DNA from: Myxococcales bacterium
GTDB taxonomy: Bacteria > Myxococcota_A > Polyangia > Palsa-1104
Length of the DNA stretch: 35,753 nt
Reading direction: 5' to 3'
Assembly: GCA_003170275.1 (NCBI GenBank)
Contig: PNAM01000106.1
Coordinates: 297 to 36,049 of the forward strand
Below, one piece after another: positions 32,947 to 35,753 of the stretch. Each line of letters starts with the position of its first letter. Positions within the stretch are counted from its first letter, which is position 1. A program made the position numbers and the translations under genes. The notes beneath the pieces were generated by a model. The model ran no database searches, was not told the DNA's origin, and saw nothing but the letters and a program-made list of their open reading frames with translations.

Positions 32947-33789
32947 CTACGGGACGACGATCACCCCGATGCGCACCAGGTTCGGCCGCGTCGCCAGCGC
33001 GCCTGCGGCCATCGCCGTCGCGCAGGTGGTCTGCTCGATGTGGGCGAGCCGCACCTCATGTACGCCCGAGGTCATCGGCGCGGTCACCGTGAACGGCGCG
33101 GCGGTCGCCGAGACGCCCGGGTACACGCCCGGGCTCGAGTCGGACAGGCAGCCCTGATCGGTGGTGTCCACGCCGAATACCAGCTGCGCGCTGCACAACG
33201 GGCAGCTCGACTGCACCCACATCTTGAACGTCGCCACCGCGTTGAATACCTGCCCCGGCGTCGCCACAACCACTGGGCTGGTGCCGTCGAGCTTGATGTC
33301 GGTGGCCAGGTAGCCGGCCTTCGACTGCTGCGTGGCGTCGACCAGGTACGCGTCGCTGGTGGTCGGGCCCTGGCCGTTGGAGTTGACGCCGAAGTAACGC
33401 AGCATCGAGGTGGCGCCGATCGCCAGGCCGGCCACCGGCGAGACCGCGTGCGGCGAGCTCAGCGACGGCGCCGCGCCGTCGGTGGTGTAGTAGATGGTGG
33501 TGGTCGGATCGGTGGCGGCCAGCGTGACCGCCAGCGGCAGCGAGTAACTCGACGCCCACAACGCCGGCGCCGGCGAGGGCGACGAGTAGACCGGCGGGCC
33601 GAGCCCGGCGAGATCGGTCGGTGGCGAGAGATCGGGCAGGCTGGCGAGATCGCGCGTGGTCGCCAGATCCGCCGCCGCATCGACGTCTCCCGCCGCGACC
33701 GCCAGGTCCGGCGCATCGCCGCCATGAATCACCGGCGCGGCGCATCCCGCGACCAGCAGCGCGGCGATCGCGATCGGCCTCAGAGGCAC
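32947..33789 (-). CDS. Lipoprotein with chitobiase/beta-hexosaminidase C-terminal-type domain
   Basis: 280 residues from GTG 33789, overlapping the preceding gene by 10 bp. MPLRPIAIAALLVAGC is a lipoprotein signal (Cys16). A linker with repeated DLA-type units (DLAVAAGDVDAAADLATTRD) leads to a CHB_HEX_C_1-like beta domain at about 70-140 (LAVTLAATDPTTTIYYTTDG, then LRYFGVNSNG). The last part has SSCPLCSAQLVFGVD and further Cys residues that may pair. There is no catalytic domain, so it is probably a binding or structural surface protein. It follows the Cys-rich lipoprotein in the same unit, with translational coupling likely. Confidence 0.75.
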   Translation of the reverse strand: MPLRPIAIAALLVAGCAAPVIHGGDAPDLAVAAGDVDAAADLATTRDLASLPDLSPPTDLAGLGPPVYSSPSPAPALWASSYSLPLAVTLAATDPTTTIYYTTDGAAPSLSSPHAVSPVAGLAIGATSMLRYFGVNSNGQGPTTSDAYLVDATQQSKAGYLATDIKLDGTSPVVVATPGQVFNAVATFKMWVQSSCPLCSAQLVFGVDTTDQGCLSDSSPGVYPGVSATAAPFTVTAPMTSGVHEVRLAHIEQTTCATAMAAGALATRPNLVRIGVIVVP

Positions 33790-34238
33790 AGCGGACAGCC
33801 GAGTGGGCAGGTGCCGTGGTTCTCGTCGACGCCGGCGCAGCGCGGGCCGCTCGACGGTCCGGGTCCCTGCACCTCGCAGCACAGCTGCGCCGACGGGCAG
33901 CACACCAGGCCGCAGCAGAACGTGTTCGCCCCGCACGGCTTCTGCATGTTGCACACCGCCTGCGCCATGGTGCACGTGCCGCCTTCGCAAAACGGGTGCG
34001 TGCCGGTGCAGGTGACGCCGCACCCGCCGCAGTTCAGGATATCGTTCGCCTGGTTCACGCAGCGCGCGTCGCAGCAGAGAAAGCCCATGCCGCACGCCGC
34101 GTCGCACCCGCCCGCGTGGCTTCCGTCGGTGACAGCCGACAGATCGGCACCCGCCAGGTCCGTCGTGCCGGCCGGAAGACCGCTCGACGAGCACCCCGAA
34201 AGCGCGAGCCAGAAGATGATCGCCGCGCGTGAGAGCAT
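33780..34238 (-). CDS. Cysteine-rich lipoprotein
   Basis: 152 residues with 23 cysteines. MLSRAAIIFWLALSGC is a lipoprotein signal (Cys16). A short Ser/Gly/Asp linker is followed by tandem Cys motifs: CDAACGMGFLCCDARC, NCGGCGVTC, CEGGTC, CCGLVCCPSAQLCCE and CPLGCPLC. The NCGGCG-x-x-C motif is frequent in surface proteins of Myxococcota and points to many disulfides in an exported, protease-resistant domain. GGGAGG lies 4 bases before ATG 34238. It is divergent from the MEST-like hydrolase across 40 bp and is coupled to the CHB_HEX-type lipoprotein. Function is unknown. Confidence 0.78.
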   Translation of the reverse strand: MLSRAAIIFWLALSGCSSSGLPAGTTDLAGADLSAVTDGSHAGGCDAACGMGFLCCDARCVNQANDILNCGGCGVTCTGTHPFCEGGTCTMAQAVCNMQKPCGANTFCCGLVCCPSAQLCCEVQGPGPSSGPRCAGVDENHGTCPLGCPLCL

Positions 34239-34266
34239 GCCACCTCCCAGCCAGATCGTACCATGT

Positions 34267-34272
34267 TACCTT
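34267..34272 (+). promoter_or_regulatory. -10-like TACCTT 6 nt before the Asp-type hydrolase ATG
   Basis: TACCTT, six bases, ATG 34279, with no ribosome binding site. The 40-bp gap also holds minus-strand candidates TAACAT (34268-34263) and TACGAT (34260-34255) for the Cys-rich lipoprotein, so the two promoters would overlap and compete. Confidence 0.4.
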
Positions 34273-34278
34273 GCGCCG

Positions 34279-35175
34279 ATGCAGCTCTCCGCACCGGTCG
34301 AGGCCTGGCGATCGCGCGGCCGCAGCGTGCGCGCGCTGGGCATGAACGTGTTCGTCGCCTCGCACAACGACCAGGCGCCCGGCACGCCGCTGGTGCTCCT
34401 GCACGGCTTTCCCACCTCGTCGTACGACTTTCGCCACGTGTTCGATTCGTTCGGCAAGCAGCGGCGCGTGGTCACGCTCGATCTGCCGGGCTTCGGCTTC
34501 TCCGACAAGCCGCCCGGCTTCAGCTACTCGCTGTTCGAGCAGGCCGACGTGGTCGAGCTGGTGCTGGGCGAGCTCGGCGTCACGCGCGCGCACCTGTTGG
34601 CGCACGACATGGGCACCAGCGTCACCACCGAGCTGCTCGCGCGCCGCGCCGCGCACCTGCTGCACTTCGAGGTGGCCTCGGTGACGCTCATGAACGGCAG
34701 CGTGCACATCGCGCTGTCGCACCTGACGCCGTCGCAGAAGCTGTTGCGCATTCCGCGGCTCGGCGCGCTGTTCGCACGGCTGGCGCGCTTCTCCACCTTC
34801 CGCCTGCAGATGCGCCGCATCCTCGGCCGCAAGGACGCGGTCTCCGACGACGAGCTGCGCGATCTGTTCGCGCTCATGCGCCTCGACGACGGGCACCTGC
34901 GCCTGCCGCGCACCATCGGCTACGTCGACGAGCGGCGCCGCTTCGGCCGGCGCTGGATCGGCGCGCTCGAGACGCTCGACGTCCCGTCGCTGATCTTGTG
35001 GGGCTGCCGCGATCCGGTGGCGGTTGTAGCGATCGCCGAGAAGCTGGCGCGCGAGACGCCGACCGCGCGCTTCGTGCGCATGGAAGAGCTCGGCCACTAC
35101 CCGCAGCTCGAAGATCCCGCCCGCGTCGTCCACGAGGTCGAAGCGTTCCTCGGCTCGCTTGCGTCGCCTGCCTAA
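34279..35175 (+). CDS. Alpha/beta hydrolase, haloalkane-dehalogenase/epoxide-hydrolase/MEST-like
   Basis: 298 residues. HGFPTSSYDFRHV is the oxyanion loop and DLPGFGFSDKP the next landmark. The nucleophile elbow reads LLAHDMGTSVTTELL, so Asp110 replaces the usual Ser, as in haloalkane dehalogenases, epoxide hydrolases and MEST-like proteins. The acid is Asp245 (WGCRDPVA) and the base His273 (ELGHYPQLEDP). The elbow and cap are closest by eye to the MEST/dehalogenase-like group; I cannot tell dehalogenase from epoxide hydrolase without the halide-binding Trp or cap Tyr residues being aligned. It is monocistronic, apparently leaderless, and not linked to the downstream acnA. Confidence 0.85.
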   Translation: MQLSAPVEAWRSRGRSVRALGMNVFVASHNDQAPGTPLVLLHGFPTSSYDFRHVFDSFGKQRRVVTLDLPGFGFSDKPPGFSYSLFEQADVVELVLGELGVTRAHLLAHDMGTSVTTELLARRAAHLLHFEVASVTLMNGSVHIALSHLTPSQKLLRIPRLGALFARLARFSTFRLQMRRILGRKDAVSDDELRDLFALMRLDDGHLRLPRTIGYVDERRRFGRRWIGALETLDVPSLILWGCRDPVAVVAIAEKLARETPTARFVRMEELGHYPQLEDPARVVHEVEAFLGSLASPA

Positions 35176-35187
35176 CTTCGTTACAAA
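35159..35187 (+). promoter_or_regulatory. Possible promoter of acnA
   Basis: TTGCGT (35159-35164), 17 bases, TACAAA (35182-35187), six bases, ATG 35194. There is no ribosome binding site. The -35 lies in the end of the upstream hydrolase gene. The -10 lacks the final T, so this is weak. Confidence 0.3.
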
Positions 35188-35193
35188 ACCGGC

Positions 35194-35753
35194 ATGCTCG
35201 ATTCCTTCAAGACCAAGGGGACGCTGACCGTCGGCAACACCATGTGGGGCCTGTATCGCCTCTACGGCCTGTCGAAGGACAAGCAGAAGCTCGATCGCAT
35301 CCCGTTCTCGCTGCGCATCCTGCTCGAGAACCTGTTGCGCAACGAGGACGGGCGCACGGTCCGGCGCGAGGACATCGAGGCGCTCCTCGAATACAACCCG
35401 AAGGCGACGCCCGAGCGCGAGATCGCGTTCCGCCCGGCGCGCGTGCTGTTGCAGGACTTCACCGGCGTGCCGGCGGTGGTGGATCTGGCGGCCATGCGCG
35501 ACGCGATCAGCCGCATGGGCGGCGACCCCAACAAGATCAATCCGCTGGCGCCGATGGACCTGGTCATCGATCACTCGGTGCAGGTCGACAAGTTCGCCTC
35601 CAGCCAGTCGCTGCGGCTCAACACCGATCTCGAGTACCTGCGCAACAAGGAGCGCTACACGCTGTTGCGCTGGGGGCAGCAGGCGTTCCGCGGCTTCCGC
35701 GTGGTACCGCCCGGTACCGGCATCTGTCACCAGGTGAACCTGGAGTACCTGGC
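35194..35753 (+). CDS. acnA: Aconitate hydratase A (AcnA/IRP1 type), N-terminal part
   Basis: The first 186 codons run off the window. The start MLDSFKTKGTLTVGNTMWGL is followed by IPFSLRILLENLLRNEDGRT, then AFRPARVLLQDFTGVPAVVD (an AcnA hallmark), MGGDPNKINPLAPMDLVIDH and FRVVPPGTGICHQVNLEYL. This fits the N-terminal aconitase domain of AcnA, which isomerises citrate to isocitrate with a [4Fe-4S] cluster. The cluster cysteines lie beyond the window edge. It stands 18 bp after the hydrolase stop on the same strand but is functionally unrelated to it. Confidence 0.95.
   Translation, partial: MLDSFKTKGTLTVGNTMWGLYRLYGLSKDKQKLDRIPFSLRILLENLLRNEDGRTVRREDIEALLEYNPKATPEREIAFRPARVLLQDFTGVPAVVDLAAMRDAISRMGGDPNKINPLAPMDLVIDHSVQVDKFASSQSLRLNTDLEYLRNKERYTLLRWGQQAFRGFRVVPPGTGICHQVNLEYL

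Noticed and set aside
33780..34238. Cys-rich open frame read as a shadow
   Set aside because: Rejected as a shadow because it has a lipobox, a GGGAGG ribosome binding site and ordered Cys motifs; it is kept as a gene.

Overview
The window is very GC-rich (about 70% by eye) and densely packed with protein genes on both strands. No gap exceeds about 155 bp. I see no tRNA, rRNA, CRISPR array, insertion sequence or phage gene. Several features point to a myxobacterium or relative (Myxococcota): two proteins ending in an AgmX/PglI-type (TonB-like) domain, one starting with an MJ0042-type zinc ribbon; many lipoproteins, one very cysteine-rich with CGGCG-type motifs; and a secreted protein with C2-like and LecA-like domains. 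The genus cannot be named from the sequence.

Layout. (1) 1-4178, minus strand: a partial unknown protein, a lipoprotein with a formylglycine-generating-enzyme-type fold, an ECF sigma factor, the zinc-ribbon/AgmX protein and a small Ala/Pro-rich lipoprotein. (2) 4246-16448, a DNA-repair island: rmuC (minus); a tandem pair of WYL regulators resembling PafB and PafC (plus); then a recC-recB-recD operon (minus) whose genes overlap by ATGA and whose last stop shares a CTAG with the second WYL gene. (3) 16527-18424: an LCAD-type acyl-CoA dehydrogenase and an ECI1-like enoyl-CoA isomerase. (4) 18431-19821: three small lipoproteins, minus. (5) 19957-21783: a secreted C39-like cysteine peptidase and an AAA/DUF4143 ATPase behind an AT-rich promoter. 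(6) 21818-27693: a tightly overlapping operon of an SDR epimerase, a luciferase-like monooxygenase, an alpha/beta hydrolase and a large STAND-type regulator. (7) 27695-32929: the C2/LecA/AgmX protein, a Rieske-AIF-type reductase with a TetR regulator, an L,D-transpeptidase and a DUF1287 protein. (8) 32947-35753: two lipoproteins, a MEST/dehalogenase-like hydrolase and the start of aconitase (acnA).

Most notable observation. The minus-strand promoters of rmuC and of recCBD carry the same 24-bp element, identical at 18 positions: a 12-base upstream block and, at identical spacing, a GTAGGnT block. It has the layout of the mycobacterial PafBC-dependent, RecA-independent DNA-damage promoter (TTGTCRGTG, 8 bases, TAnnnT). 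The PafB-like/PafC-like pair lies exactly between the two controlled units. I infer a self-contained, possibly LexA-independent DNA-damage regulon outside Actinobacteria, with a WYL pair controlling RmuC and RecBCD.

A second pattern is a TAnnnT -10 box ending 6-8 bases before the start codon of nine genes with no ribosome binding site, which suggests that leaderless transcripts are common here.
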